NCBI RefSeq assembly: GCF_016858125.1
Contig: NZ_CP064781.1
Location: forward strand, 3,109,501 to 3,173,500
From: Azospira restricta
GTDB taxonomy: Bacteria > Pseudomonadota > Gammaproteobacteria > Burkholderiales > Rhodocyclaceae
Direction of reading: 5' to 3'
DNA length: 64,000 nucleotides
Part shown: positions 45,715 through 54,196 of the stretch, one piece after another
Layout of the letters: every line of letters begins with the position of its first letter
How positions within the stretch are numbered: position 1 is the first letter of the stretch
The notes under the pieces: model-generated
What the model was told of the DNA's origin: nothing
The model's database searches: none
The model's input: only the letters and a program-made list of their open reading frames with translations
Position numbers and translations under genes: made by a program

Positions 45715-47357
45715 AGTCGACGATGATCGTTGTCCTGCGCCGCGGGCTGGCGCTGCTGCTGGCGCTGCCGCTGGCCGTGTCGGCGGCGGCGCCGGGGGCG
45801 AAACCAGCGGCGGAATCGGCGCTGCCCGACGAACTCGGCGCCACGCTGCAGATCCTGCGCGCCGAACGCGACGGCTTGTGGGAGAAGACGCTGGTCGTCC
45901 GCTTTGCCGGCGAACGCCGCGTGCTGTCGACCAGCGACGGCCTGCTCGATGCGCGGGCGGCGATCAACCATGCCGCGCATCCGCGGCTGTGGGCGCGGCT
46001 CGGCACGGCGGGCAAGCGCTACAGCGAAGGCGTGCGCGATGCGACAGCCGACCGGCTGGGGCTGCCGCGGAGCGCGGTCGCCCGCATGGGCACCGCCGCC
46101 GACATGGACAATCTCGCCGTCGTCACGCGGCGCCACGGCCCGCTGACGGTGACCGTGCTGGCGACGGCGGGGGCGCGGAACAACGCACAGCGCACCGGCG
46201 TCGATGCCGGCACCTACATCGAAGAGGAAGCGCCGGCCGGCACGATCAACATCATGGTGCTGAGCAATATCGCGCTCAGCGACGCGGCGCTGGCGCGCGC
46301 GCTGATCACCGTCACCGAAGGCAAGACGGCGGCGCTCGAGGACCTGCGGGTGCCGAGCAGCTATACGCCGGGGGCGCAGGCGACCGGCACCGGCACCGAC
46401 AGCATCATCATGGTCTCGGGAACGGCCGCGCCGCGCGCCACCTACACCGGCGGCCACAGCCGGATCGGCGAACTGATCGGCAAGGCGACCTACCAGGCGG
46501 TGGTCGAGGCGCTGGGCAGGCAGGACGGCGTATTCCTGCCGGGCAGCAAGCGCTTCGCCGAGGCCTCAACCGCGCCGGCCGGGCCGGCCAAGGCGGCCGG
46601 CGACCTGCGCCTGGCGCTGCTGCATCTCGACGCCGTGCCGGGCGACATCGCCGGCAACCGCGCGCGCATCGAGGACGCCATCCGCGAGGCGGTGCGCCAC
46701 GGCGCCGACTGGATCGTGACGCCGGAACTGGCCGAGACCGGCTACCACTTCGCCAAGCGCATCGGCACCGACTGGATCGCGTCGTTCCCGGACGCCTGGA
46801 TCGGCACGCTGGCGGCGATCGCCCGCGACAACCGCGTCGCGCTGTTCGTCGGTGTCGCCGAGCGCGACGCGGCCAGCGGCCGGCTGCACAACAGCGTCGC
46901 CGCGATCGACCGCGACGGCACAATCCTCGGCACCTACCGCAAGCAGCGCGTGCATGGCGGCGCCGAAAGCTGGTCGCAGGCCGGCGACGGCGGGCGCCCG
47001 CCGTTCGTCGTCGACGGCCTCGCCGTCGGCACGCTGATCTGCGCCGACACCTGGGCCGCCGAGCCGGCCGCCCGGCAGGCGGCGCAGGGGGCGGCGATCC
47101 TGCTGACGCCGGCCAACTGGCCGCCGGTCGCCGGCATGGGGCCCGGCGACGCCTGGGAACGGCGCACGCGGGAAACCGGCATCCCGATGATCGTCGTCAA
47201 TCGCGGCGGCAGCGAGCCGGAACTCGACTTCTCGCGCGGCGAGAGCGCCGTGTCGCTGAACGGCGAGCGGCTGCTGAGCTTCGAGGCGGAGCGCGGCGGG
47301 ATTTTCTACGTCGACTGGGACCGCCGGCAGCGCTTCCGCGAAGTCCGCCCCGAGTAG
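45711..47357 (+). CDS. cbiZ: CbiZ (adenosylcobinamide amidohydrolase)-nitrilase fusion, probably exported
   Basis: A 548-residue two-domain protein. Residues 1-30 look like a signal peptide (VVLRRGLALLLALPLAVSAA). Residues about 40-285 match CbiZ, which removes the aminopropanol side chain from adenosylcobinamide for salvage to cobyric acid: ADMDNLAVVTRR, PAGTINIMVLSN, VTEGKTAALEDL, ATGTGTDSIIMVSG and GGHSRIGELIGKATYQAVV. Residues about 295-548 are a carbon-nitrogen hydrolase with the full Glu339-Lys411-Cys444 triad (PELAETGY, YRKQRVHGG, LICADTW). The start overlaps the nrdA stop (ATGA), so this corrinoid-salvage gene is coupled to RNR synthesis under the same B12 riboswitch. A signal peptide would place it in the periplasm. 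Confidence 0.88.
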   Translation: MKSTMIVVLRRGLALLLALPLAVSAAAPGAKPAAESALPDELGATLQILRAERDGLWEKTLVVRFAGERRVLSTSDGLLDARAAINHAAHPRLWARLGTAGKRYSEGVRDATADRLGLPRSAVARMGTAADMDNLAVVTRRHGPLTVTVLATAGARNNAQRTGVDAGTYIEEEAPAGTINIMVLSNIALSDAALARALITVTEGKTAALEDLRVPSSYTPGAQATGTGTDSIIMVSGTAAPRATYTGGHSRIGELIGKATYQAVVEALGRQDGVFLPGSKRFAEASTAPAGPAKAAGDLRLALLHLDAVPGDIAGNRARIEDAIREAVRHGADWIVTPELAETGYHFAKRIGTDWIASFPDAWIGTLAAIARDNRVALFVGVAERDAASGRLHNSVAAIDRDGTILGTYRKQRVHGGAESWSQAGDGGRPPFVVDGLAVGTLICADTWAAEPAARQAAQGAAILLTPANWPPVAGMGPGDAWERRTRETGIPMIVVNRGGSEPELDFSRGESAVSLNGERLLSFEAERGGIFYVDWDRRQRFREVRPE

Positions 47358-47386
47358 CCAGTCATGTTGAAACAGATGGATAAGTT

Positions 47387-47480
47387 CGTCATTCCGGCGA
47401 AAGCGCCCCGCAGGAAGTGCCCTTGGGGTGCCGGAATCCAGAAATACCCCACTGGATTCCGGGTCAAGCCCGGAATGACG
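47387..47480. repeat. 94-bp imperfect palindromic intergenic repeat
   Basis: CGTCATTCCGGCGAAAGC at the left and GTCAAGCCCGGAATGACG at the right are inverted, with an inner GGAATCCAG/CTGGATTCC pair. This is the form of dispersed CGTCATTCC-type repeats common in proteobacteria. It lies between the cbiZ fusion and nrdB and could fold in the mRNA. Confidence 0.8.
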
Positions 47481-47582
47481 ATGGGTTACATCAACCGGAT
47501 TCAGGTTGACTAACCGCTAGTTGCCAGGACCGTTGGCTGACGCTGACGGATTTTCCTTACCGAACATGCAAAGGCCCAAGCC

Positions 47583-48818
47583 ATGAACGCCGCTTTCCGC
47601 TTCGACGACTGGGATACGCCCAGCCTCTCGCCTTCCCTTCCGGCAGACAGCCGGAACCCTGCCCACCTCCCTCTTGAGGCGGGAGGCCGGGAGTCCACTC
47701 TCCTCCCCCTTCAAGGGGGAGGCCGGGAGGGGGATGGGGTTATCACGCTGCCGCTGACTCCCCCCATCCCCACCCCAACCCTCCCCTTGAAGGGGAGGGA
47801 GCTGCCGGCCGGGCTGGCGCCGGTCAACGCCGCCGACAAGCGCATCGTCAACGGCCACGCCGACATCAACCAGCTGGCACCGTTCAAGTACCCGTGGGCC
47901 TGGGAGTTCTTCCTGAAGGCCAACCGCAACCACTGGACGCCGCTGGAAATCAGCATGGCGCAGGACGTGCACGACTACCAGCACCGGCTCACCGCCGCCG
48001 AGCGCCACGTCTTCGAGAACGTGCTCGCCTACCTGACCACCTCCGACATCCTGGCGATGCGCAACATCGGCCTGGCGGTGATGGAGAAGATGAGCGCGCC
48101 CGAGCTGCAGATCTACCAGGCGCGGCAGGTCTACGAGGAGGCGCTGCACACCTGGACCTACCAGCACTGCATCGAGAGCCTCGGCCTCGACCAGCAGGAG
48201 ATCTACAACCGCTACCGCGTGGTGCCGGCGATCCACGGCAAGATCGCGCTCGCCAACCGCCGCCTGGAGCGCGTGCTGCGCTCCGACTTCGACCTCGCCG
48301 ACCGCGACAACCTGCACGAGTTCGCGCTCTCCTACCTGTTCTTCGCCGCGATCTTCGAGGGCTGCTGGTTCTACAACGGCTTCACGCCGATCTTCGCGCT
48401 GCAGCGGCGCGGGCTGATGAAGGGCGCCGCCGAGCAGCTGCAGTACATCATGCGCGACGAGGTGCTGCACTGCGCCTTCGGCATCCGCGTCGTGCGCGAG
48501 CTGCTCAAGGAGGAAGAGCTGACGCTCGACCCGGCCGCGCTGCGCAGCCTGTGGGACGAAGCCGAGGCGGCCGAGGCGGCCTATGCCGGCTACATCCTGC
48601 GCGAGCCGATCCTCGGCTACAACGCCGAGCTGCACGTCGACCAGTTCCGCTTCATCGCCAACCGCCGCGCGCGCCAACTCGGGCTCGGCGAACCCTTCCC
48701 CGGCGCCGGGAACGTGCTGCCCTGGCTCGACGAGCAGGCCAACCTGCGCAAGGAGAAGAACTTCTTCGAGACCCGCGTCACCGAGTACCAGACCGGCGGC
48801 GCGCTGGCCTGGGAGTAG
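47583..48818 (+). CDS. nrdB: Class I ribonucleoside-diphosphate reductase, beta subunit, with repeat-derived insert
   Basis: Holds the diiron-tyrosyl radical for NrdA. Iron ligands and the radical Tyr are visible: Glu186 and His189 in EEALHTWTYQH with Tyr193 at the Tyr122 position of E. coli, Glu in FEGCWFYNGF, and Glu/His in RDEVLHCAFG. The upstream ligand region is FENVLAYLTTSDI. Residues about 15-75 are unlike any RNR: they translate a GC-rich palindromic repeat inserted in frame right after MNAAFRFDDWDTPS. The native sequence resumes at APVNAADKRIVNGHAD. The insert is at the flexible N-terminus, so the enzyme may still work. The gene is 225 bp after cbiZ and ends the operon. Confidence 0.93.
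   Translation: MNAAFRFDDWDTPSLSPSLPADSRNPAHLPLEAGGRESTLLPLQGGGREGDGVITLPLTPPIPTPTLPLKGRELPAGLAPVNAADKRIVNGHADINQLAPFKYPWAWEFFLKANRNHWTPLEISMAQDVHDYQHRLTAAERHVFENVLAYLTTSDILAMRNIGLAVMEKMSAPELQIYQARQVYEEALHTWTYQHCIESLGLDQQEIYNRYRVVPAIHGKIALANRRLERVLRSDFDLADRDNLHEFALSYLFFAAIFEGCWFYNGFTPIFALQRRGLMKGAAEQLQYIMRDEVLHCAFGIRVVRELLKEEELTLDPAALRSLWDEAEAAEAAYAGYILREPILGYNAELHVDQFRFIANRRARQLGLGEPFPGAGNVLPWLDEQANLRKEKNFFETRVTEYQTGGALAWE
47664..47800. repeat. Palindromic repeat element inside nrdB
   Basis: Two self-complementary blocks, CTCCCCCTTCAAGGGGGAG near 47702 and CTCCCCTTGAAGGGGAG near 47781, flank a GGGAGGGGGATGGGG/CCCCATCCCC pair, making a nested inverted repeat of about 100 bp. A degenerate copy, CCTCCCTCTTGAGGCGGGAGG, precedes it at 47666. 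Elements with the CCCCTTCAAGGGG core usually lie between genes. Here the element is read through without stops. Confidence 0.85.
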
Positions 48819-48837
48819 ACGGGGCGCCCGGCGGGCG

Positions 48838-49917
48838 TCAGCCGTGCACCACCGGCAGCCCGAGCTGCCGCCACAGCAGCATGCCGCCGTGCAGGTTGGC
48901 GACGCGGGCGAAGCCGGCCTGGCGCAGGATCACCGTCGCCTGCCCGGAACGCATGCCGGCGTGGCACACCGGCACCAGCGGCCGGTCGGCCGGAACCTCC
49001 GCCAGGCGCGCCTGCAGTTCGGAGAGCGGGATGCACTGCGCGCCGGCGATGCGGCCGAGGCGCTCGTCCAGCTCGCCGGGGTCGCGCACGTCGAGCACGT
49101 GCACTTCGGCGCGGTGCTCGGCGACCCACTCCGGCTCGATCTCCAGCAGCCCGGCGTAGCTCTGCCGCACCGGCCCCCAGTCCGCCGGGCACGGCACCTT
49201 GCCGTCCTCCGGCCGCCCCGAGCGCAGGTTGGCGGGAACGGCGACGGCGATCTGCCGGGGGTGCGGCAGGTTCAGGTTCTCCATGAAGCCGACGAAGTCG
49301 CGCTCGTCGGCGCCGCCGCCGATGCGCGGGTTGTGCGCGCGCTCCTCGCCGATCGAGGAGACGGTGCGGCCGGCGTAGTCGTGGCCGGGGAAGATCAGGC
49401 AGTCGTCGGGCAGCGTGAACAGCCGTTCGCTGATCGAGCGGAACAGCGTGTGCGCGTCGCCGTGCTGGAAGTCGCAGCGGCCGGCGCTGCGGATCAGCAG
49501 GCAGTCGCCGGTGAGCGCGAAGCGGCGGTCGTCGGCGACGTAGCTCAGACAGCCGTCGGTATGCCCCGGCGTCGCCCGCACCGCCAGGTGGCGCGCGCCG
49601 AAGACGACGCGGTCGCCGTCGTCGAGGCGCAGGTCGGCGCCCTGCACCGCCTCGCCGTAGCGCCGCGAGATACCGATGCGGCAACCGGTGGCCTGCTGCA
49701 TCAGCCAGGCGCCGGTGACGTGGTCGGCATGGCAGTGCGTGTCGAGCGCGGCGACCAGCGTCAGCCCCAGCTCGTCGACCAGCGCGCGGTCGCGCAGGTG
49801 CTGCTCGAACACCGTGTCGACGATCACCGCCTGCCGGCTCGCCGGGTCGCCGAGCAGGTAGGTGTAGGTCGACGACGCGGCGTCGAAGAGCTGGCGGAAG
49901 ATCAGGTCGCTGAACAT
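48838..49917 (-). CDS. Persulfide dioxygenase-rhodanese fusion
   Basis: Oxidises glutathione persulfide to sulfite and transfers sulfane sulfur. The 359 residues combine an ETHE1-like metallo-beta-lactamase domain (DTHCHADHVTGAWLM, ATPGHTDGCLSYV, FALTGDCLLIRSAGRCDFQ, IFPGHDYAGR) with a C-terminal rhodanese domain whose active loop is VCHAGMRSGQA. The iron ligands are complete. This matches the PRF fusion known from Burkholderia-type bacteria. The start at 49917 is the first Met of the conserved domain. It is convergent with nrdB. Confidence 0.92.
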   Translation of the reverse strand: MFSDLIFRQLFDAASSTYTYLLGDPASRQAVIVDTVFEQHLRDRALVDELGLTLVAALDTHCHADHVTGAWLMQQATGCRIGISRRYGEAVQGADLRLDDGDRVVFGARHLAVRATPGHTDGCLSYVADDRRFALTGDCLLIRSAGRCDFQHGDAHTLFRSISERLFTLPDDCLIFPGHDYAGRTVSSIGEERAHNPRIGGGADERDFVGFMENLNLPHPRQIAVAVPANLRSGRPEDGKVPCPADWGPVRQSYAGLLEIEPEWVAEHRAEVHVLDVRDPGELDERLGRIAGAQCIPLSELQARLAEVPADRPLVPVCHAGMRSGQATVILRQAGFARVANLHGGMLLWRQLGLPVVHG

Positions 49918-50117
49918 CGGGGGCGCACGGCGCGAGGGGGATACTGGGAATCTAGTCCCGGCGAACGCAGGCGGCAAGCGGGCGTTGCAGTCACGGGAAG
50001 GACGGAGGTTGCGCTGTCACCACGCCGCTGGCGCCGGAAATATGACTGGGGGTACGATTGTGCGCATCCCCTCGCAAGCTGAAATAGCGCTGCATCCTTC
50101 AAGCCGGAACCCGCGAA

Positions 50118-51224
50118 ATGTGGCGCAGCATCCCGACTCCCTCCAAGCTGCTGCTCCTGCCCGCGATCGCCCTGCCGCTCGCGGCGGCCGGCATCCACTA
50201 CGCCAGCGCGCTGCCGGCGGCCTACAGCTGGTCGCGGACACTGGAGCTGCTGGGGCTGGCCGTCGTCGACCGCTACTTTGCGCTGGCGGCGCTGTTCGTC
50301 CTGCTCGCCGCCGCGGCACGGCGCGCGGCGCCGGGGGCAGCCGTTGCCGGCCGCCTCCGGCAGGGCCTGTCGCTGGCGCTGGCGCTGGCGGTCGCGCTGA
50401 TGCTGGCGCTGCTCTCGGCGCGCTATTCGCCGTGGGATTACCTGGCGCTGCCGCTGGTCGCCGCGCTGCTCTACCGGACGCTGCTGCGCACCGACTTCGC
50501 CGAGGCGCTGTTCGGCATGGCGGCGACGGTGTTCGTGCTGGTCGTCGTCAGCTACGTGTTCACCATCTTCAAGTCGCAGCTGTTCACCTTCGGCGTCGTC
50601 CTCGACGACTGGCTGATCGCCGGCGAACGGGCGCTCTTCGGCGAGCCGCTCTACCTCGCGGTCGCCCGCTGGGCGAGCACGCGGCCGGCGGTGGTCGGCT
50701 TCAGCGACTGGGCCTACTTCCTGTTCTTCCACCACATCGCGCTGACCGCGCTGTTCCTCTTCGCGCAGGGCGACCGCCGCGAGCAGTGGCGCTACGTTGC
50801 CAGCCTGTCGCTGTGCTACCTGCTCGGCGGGGTCTCGTACTACCTGTTTCCGGCCTACGGCCCGGCCTTCTACGACCCGGAAAAATTCGCCTACCTGCAC
50901 GACAGCGCGCCGTTCACGCTGTCGATCCAGCAGCTGCTGGCCGACGCCACCAACGCGGCGGCGGCGGGCAAGCTCGAGCGGATCGAGACCTTCGCCTTCA
51001 TCGCCTGCATGCCCAGCCTGCACATGGCGCACGAGAGCCTGATGCTGTTCTTCGCGCGGCGCTCGCTGCCGATGAGCGTCTTCTCCGCATTCTTCTGGCT
51101 ATCGTCCATCGTCGCGGTGCTGGTGCTCGGCTGGCACTACCTGTTCGACGTCGCCGGCGGCATGCTGCTGGCGGCGCTGGTGATCGGCATCGTATGGCGG
51201 GCGCTGCCGCCGCAGCGGGCATAG
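50118..51224 (+). CDS. PAP2-family membrane phosphatase/phosphotransferase
   Basis: A 368-residue membrane protein with about eight hydrophobic helices and the phosphatase motifs of the PAP2_3 (inositolphosphotransferase Aur1/Ipt1-like) group: FIACMPSLHMAHESLMLFFA with catalytic His, and VLGWHYLFDVAGGMLLA with the second His and Asp. An upstream YLFPAYGPAFYDP loop is also typical. It probably acts on a lipid phosphate or transfers a phospho-head group at the periplasmic face. The downstream hydrolase gene starts 38 bp later. The 200-bp upstream gap holds nothing recognised. Confidence 0.83.
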   Translation: MWRSIPTPSKLLLLPAIALPLAAAGIHYASALPAAYSWSRTLELLGLAVVDRYFALAALFVLLAAAARRAAPGAAVAGRLRQGLSLALALAVALMLALLSARYSPWDYLALPLVAALLYRTLLRTDFAEALFGMAATVFVLVVVSYVFTIFKSQLFTFGVVLDDWLIAGERALFGEPLYLAVARWASTRPAVVGFSDWAYFLFFHHIALTALFLFAQGDRREQWRYVASLSLCYLLGGVSYYLFPAYGPAFYDPEKFAYLHDSAPFTLSIQQLLADATNAAAAGKLERIETFAFIACMPSLHMAHESLMLFFARRSLPMSVFSAFFWLSSIVAVLVLGWHYLFDVAGGMLLAALVIGIVWRALPPQRA

Positions 51225-51262
51225 GCGGCAATCCGTTTCCCTCGACACCTCCGGAGGCGCAC

Positions 51263-51799
51263 ATGAGCTCACCGATCCTCATCTTCCCCGGCATCGGCAA
51301 CTCCGGCCCGGAGCACTGGCAGACGCGCTGGGAGAACAGCGGCCCCGGCTTCGTGCGCGTCGCGCAGCGCGACTGGGAGCAGCCGGTCTGCGCCGAGTGG
51401 GTCGCCGCGTTCGAGCAGGCGGTCGGGCGCGCCGGGCCGCGGGCCGTCGTCGTCGCGCACAGCCTCGCCTGCCTGGCGGTCGCGCACTGGGCGGCGACGC
51501 CGCAGGCCTCGCCGCTCGCCGCGGCGCTGCTGGTCGCCGTGCCCGACCCGGCCGGCGACGCATTCCCGGCGGCGGCGACCGGCTTCGCCGCGGTGCCGCG
51601 GTGGCCGCTGCCCTTCCCCAGCATCGTCGTCGCCAGCGACGACGATCCCTACGGCTCGCCGCAACACGCCGCGGCCATGGCGCGGGCCTGGGGCAGCCGC
51701 CTGGTGAACGTCGGCGCCTGCGGCCACATCAACGCCGCCAGCGGCCTCGGCGACTGGCCGGCAGGCCGGGCCCTGCTGCAGTCGCTGCGCGGCAATTGA
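51263..51799 (+). CDS. RBBP9/YdeN-type alpha/beta hydrolase
   Basis: A 178-residue small serine hydrolase. Start motif ILIFPGIGNSGPEHWQTRWE is characteristic of the RBBP9/YdeN family. The nucleophile lies in VVVAHSLACLAVAHW, the acid in VASDDDPYGSPQHA and the catalytic His in GACGHINAASGLGDWP. CCGGAGG precedes the ATG by 6 bp. The substrate is not known. It is probably co-transcribed with the PAP2 gene. Confidence 0.9.
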   Translation: MSSPILIFPGIGNSGPEHWQTRWENSGPGFVRVAQRDWEQPVCAEWVAAFEQAVGRAGPRAVVVAHSLACLAVAHWAATPQASPLAAALLVAVPDPAGDAFPAAATGFAAVPRWPLPFPSIVVASDDDPYGSPQHAAAMARAWGSRLVNVGACGHINAASGLGDWPAGRALLQSLRGN

Positions 51800-51869
51800 T
51801 CCAGCGCGCGGAATCCGGCGCCCGAATGCGGTATAACCCGGTCGTCGAACCCACCGAACGCCGCGAACG

Positions 51870-52253
51870 ATGAAAACCCTCCTTGCCCGCCTGCTCCTCG
51901 CCGCCTCGCTACTGCCGGCCGCCGCCGCGGCCGACCCGGTCGCGCCGCCGGACGGCAAGTACCGCTGCTACCAGCCGCCGGAACAGACGGTCGTCGCCTG
52001 GTTCGAGATCGTCGCGGGCACGGTGCGCATCGACGGCGGCGAGCCGCGGCGCTTCGCCTTCGACGCCCGGGCGCGGCGCATCGACTGGCCGGGCGCCGAA
52101 CTGGCGCCGTACCGCCACGGCTTCTTCTTCCCGGTCGGCGCGGACGACGAGCACGGCGAGCGGACGACCATCGTCCTCGCCCAGCAGCGCCGCGCGCGCC
52201 CCGGCCAGGCCGGCTGGCAACAGCTGCCGCGCTGCTACCTGACCACGCACTGA
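51870..52253 (+). CDS. Small secreted hypothetical protein
   Basis: A 127-residue protein with a clear signal peptide (MKTLLARLLLAASLLPAAAA) and a short mature region of about 105 residues. Cys residues near each end of the mature part (KYRCYQPP and LPRCYLTTH) could form a disulfide. The middle is beta-rich (VVAWFEIVAGTVRIDGGEPR). No family recognised. It is separated by 70 bp from the hydrolase and is convergent with the PQQ operon tail. Confidence 0.75.
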   Translation: MKTLLARLLLAASLLPAAAAADPVAPPDGKYRCYQPPEQTVVAWFEIVAGTVRIDGGEPRRFAFDARARRIDWPGAELAPYRHGFFFPVGADDEHGERTTIVLAQQRRARPGQAGWQQLPRCYLTTH

Positions 52254-52266
52254 TCTCCCCGTCGGC

Positions 52267-53052
52267 TCAGCCGCCCGCACGCAGCCGCGCGACACCGGCC
52301 GCGCCTTCGTCGACGAACAGGCGATGCACCTGCACGCCGGCGGCTCCGGCGCGGCGCGCGGCGGCGACGTCGGCCGCGCTGCGGATGCCGCCGACCGCGA
52401 CCAGCGCCGCCTGCCCGTCGATCTCCCGCGCCAGCGCGGCGACGCGCGCGAAGTCGGTGGCGCCGTCGGCGCGGACGACCGTCAGCCGGTCGACGCCGGC
52501 GGCAACGGCGAGCCGCGCGACGCCCGGCAGCGGCTCGCCGGCGGCGCCGAGCGGCAGCTTGACCGCGAGTTCGATGCTGCACCCGCCGGCGGCGGCCATC
52601 GCCGCGCGCCAGGCCACGACCGCGGCGAAGGCGCGCGCCAGCAGCGGCCACTGTGCCGCCGCCAGCAGCGGGCGGTTGGCGGCGGCGCTGAGGTTCAGGC
52701 TGACGTAATCGGCGACGCCGGTGACCAACGCCAGCCCGGCCAGCCAGCCGTCGGCGAGCGCCGCCGGCGGGGCGCCGGGCGGGCGGCCGAGGCCGACACC
52801 GATGCGCGGCGCGGCGCCGGAGGCGGACGCGCGCCAGTCGGCGAGACGGGCGGCGAGCGCCGCCGCGCTGCCGTCGGGATGGCCGGCGATGCCGCCGGCG
52901 ACGGTGCCGAACTCGACGCTGTCGAAGCCGGCGGCGAGCAGTTCGGTGGCGCGACTGCCGTCCTTGTCGATACCGCCGGCGAGCCCGATGCCGAAGTCGC
53001 CGGCGCTGCGCCGCCCCGGCGCGAGACCCGCTGCCGGCCGCTCCGCGCTCAT
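52267..53052 (-). CDS. Dihydroorotate-dehydrogenase-like flavoprotein
   Basis: A 261-residue TIM-barrel protein resembling PyrD but shorter by the N-terminal helices. Recognisable parts are GLAGGIDKDGSRATELLAAG and FDSVEFGTVAGG (flavin site), YVSLNLSAAANRPLL (in place of NLSSPNT), VKLPLG with the FMN-binding Lys, and VAVGGIRSAADVAAARRAGA. Many residues are replaced by Ala, so activity on dihydroorotate is doubtful. It overlaps the serC-like stop by 4 bp and is the last gene of the long PQQ-linked operon. Its role there is unknown. Confidence 0.75.
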   Translation of the reverse strand: MSAERPAAGLAPGRRSAGDFGIGLAGGIDKDGSRATELLAAGFDSVEFGTVAGGIAGHPDGSAAALAARLADWRASASGAAPRIGVGLGRPPGAPPAALADGWLAGLALVTGVADYVSLNLSAAANRPLLAAAQWPLLARAFAAVVAWRAAMAAAGGCSIELAVKLPLGAAGEPLPGVARLAVAAGVDRLTVVRADGATDFARVAALAREIDGQAALVAVGGIRSAADVAAARRAGAAGVQVHRLFVDEGAAGVARLRAGG

Positions 53053-54191
53053 CCGCGGCGGCGCATGAAGTCGGCCATGAAGTCGACCAGCGCGTCGACG
53101 CCGGTCATCGGCATCGCGTTGTAGAGGCTGGCGCGCAGGCCGCCGACGCGCGGGTGGCCGCGCAGGTGGAACAGCCCGCGGCGCTCGGCCTCGGCGGCGA
53201 AGACCGCGTCCTGCACCGAATCGGCGAGATGGAAGCGGACATTCACCGGCGAGCGGCAGTCGCGCCGCACCGGTGCCGTGTAGAAGCCGCCGCTGGCGTC
53301 GATAAAGCCATACAGCCGCGCCGCCTTCGCCGCGTTGGCGGCGGCCATCGCCGGGAGCCCGCCGCGCTCGGCGATCCAGTCGAAGACCAGCGCCGCGAGC
53401 TGGATCGCCGCCGTCGGTGGCGTCGTCACGCAGCTGTCCTGCGCCGCCTGCACGGCGTACGAGAACGGCGCCGGCAGCTCGGGGCGCGCGCGTTCGAGCA
53501 GGTCGTCGCGGACGACGACGACGGACAGGCCGGCGGGGCCGATGTTCTTCTGCGCGCCGGCGTAGAGCAGTCCGAAGCGCGACACGTCGAGCGGCGCGGC
53601 GAGGAAGCACGAGGTGACGTCGGCGACCAGCGGCACGGCGCCGGTGTCCGGCAGCGCGGCCCAGGCGACGCCGTCGGCGGTCTCGTTCGGCGTGAGGTGG
53701 CAGTAGGCGGCGTCGGCCGGGATGTCCCAGCCGCTGCCGGGCGACACGTCGGGCGCCGCCGGCGCGCCGGCGGGCGGCGTCGCGACGACGCTCACCGCCG
53801 CCTGCTTCCAGCCCTCGTCGATGGCGCGCCGCGACCAGTAGCCGGAATCGGCGTAGGCGGCGCGGCGCGAGGCGCCGAGCAGGTTCATCGGCAGCAGCGA
53901 GAAGTGCTGCATCGCGCCGCCGGCCATGAACAGGATGCGGTAGTTCGCCGGCAGCGCGAGCAGCGCGGCCAGCCGCTCGCGCGCATGCGCCAGCGTCGCG
54001 CGGAAGGCGTCGCCGGTGAACGGCCGCTCGATCGCCGCGGCGCCGTCGCCGCCGCGCGCGAACAGCGCCTCGCCGGCGCGCGCGAGCACCGCGTCGGGTA
54101 GGCGGGCGGGGCCGGCGGCGAAGCTGTACGCCGGCTCGGCGGCGGCCGGCGACGGCCGCAGCACCGGCGCGGGAACGGCCGCGAGCGCCAT
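53049..54191 (-). CDS. serC: Phosphoserine aminotransferase-like PLP enzyme
   Basis: A 380-residue class V aminotransferase. SerC features are YSFAAGPARLPDAVL, GGAMQHFSLLPMNLL, ADSGYWSRRAIDEG, ADVTSCFLAAPLDVSRFG, the PLP lysine in YAGAQKNIGPAGLSVVVV, and a C-terminal RVGGLRASLYNAMP. It would make phosphoserine from 3-phosphohydroxypyruvate. The N-terminus is extended by about 20 residues of Ala/Pro sequence. Placement within a PQQ/TonB operon is unexpected for serine biosynthesis, so it could be a second copy. It starts 5 bp after the PuuD-like gene. Confidence 0.88.
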   Translation of the reverse strand: MALAAVPAPVLRPSPAAAEPAYSFAAGPARLPDAVLARAGEALFARGGDGAAAIERPFTGDAFRATLAHARERLAALLALPANYRILFMAGGAMQHFSLLPMNLLGASRRAAYADSGYWSRRAIDEGWKQAAVSVVATPPAGAPAAPDVSPGSGWDIPADAAYCHLTPNETADGVAWAALPDTGAVPLVADVTSCFLAAPLDVSRFGLLYAGAQKNIGPAGLSVVVVRDDLLERARPELPAPFSYAVQAAQDSCVTTPPTAAIQLAALVFDWIAERGGLPAMAAANAAKAARLYGFIDASGGFYTAPVRRDCRSPVNVRFHLADSVQDAVFAAEAERRGLFHLRGHPRVGGLRASLYNAMPMTGVDALVDFMADFMRRRG

Positions 54192-54196
54192 CGCCG

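Noticed and set aside
47387-47800. Insertion sequence or transposon between cbiZ and nrdB
   Set aside because: There is no transposase or target duplication visible; both elements are short palindromic repeats.
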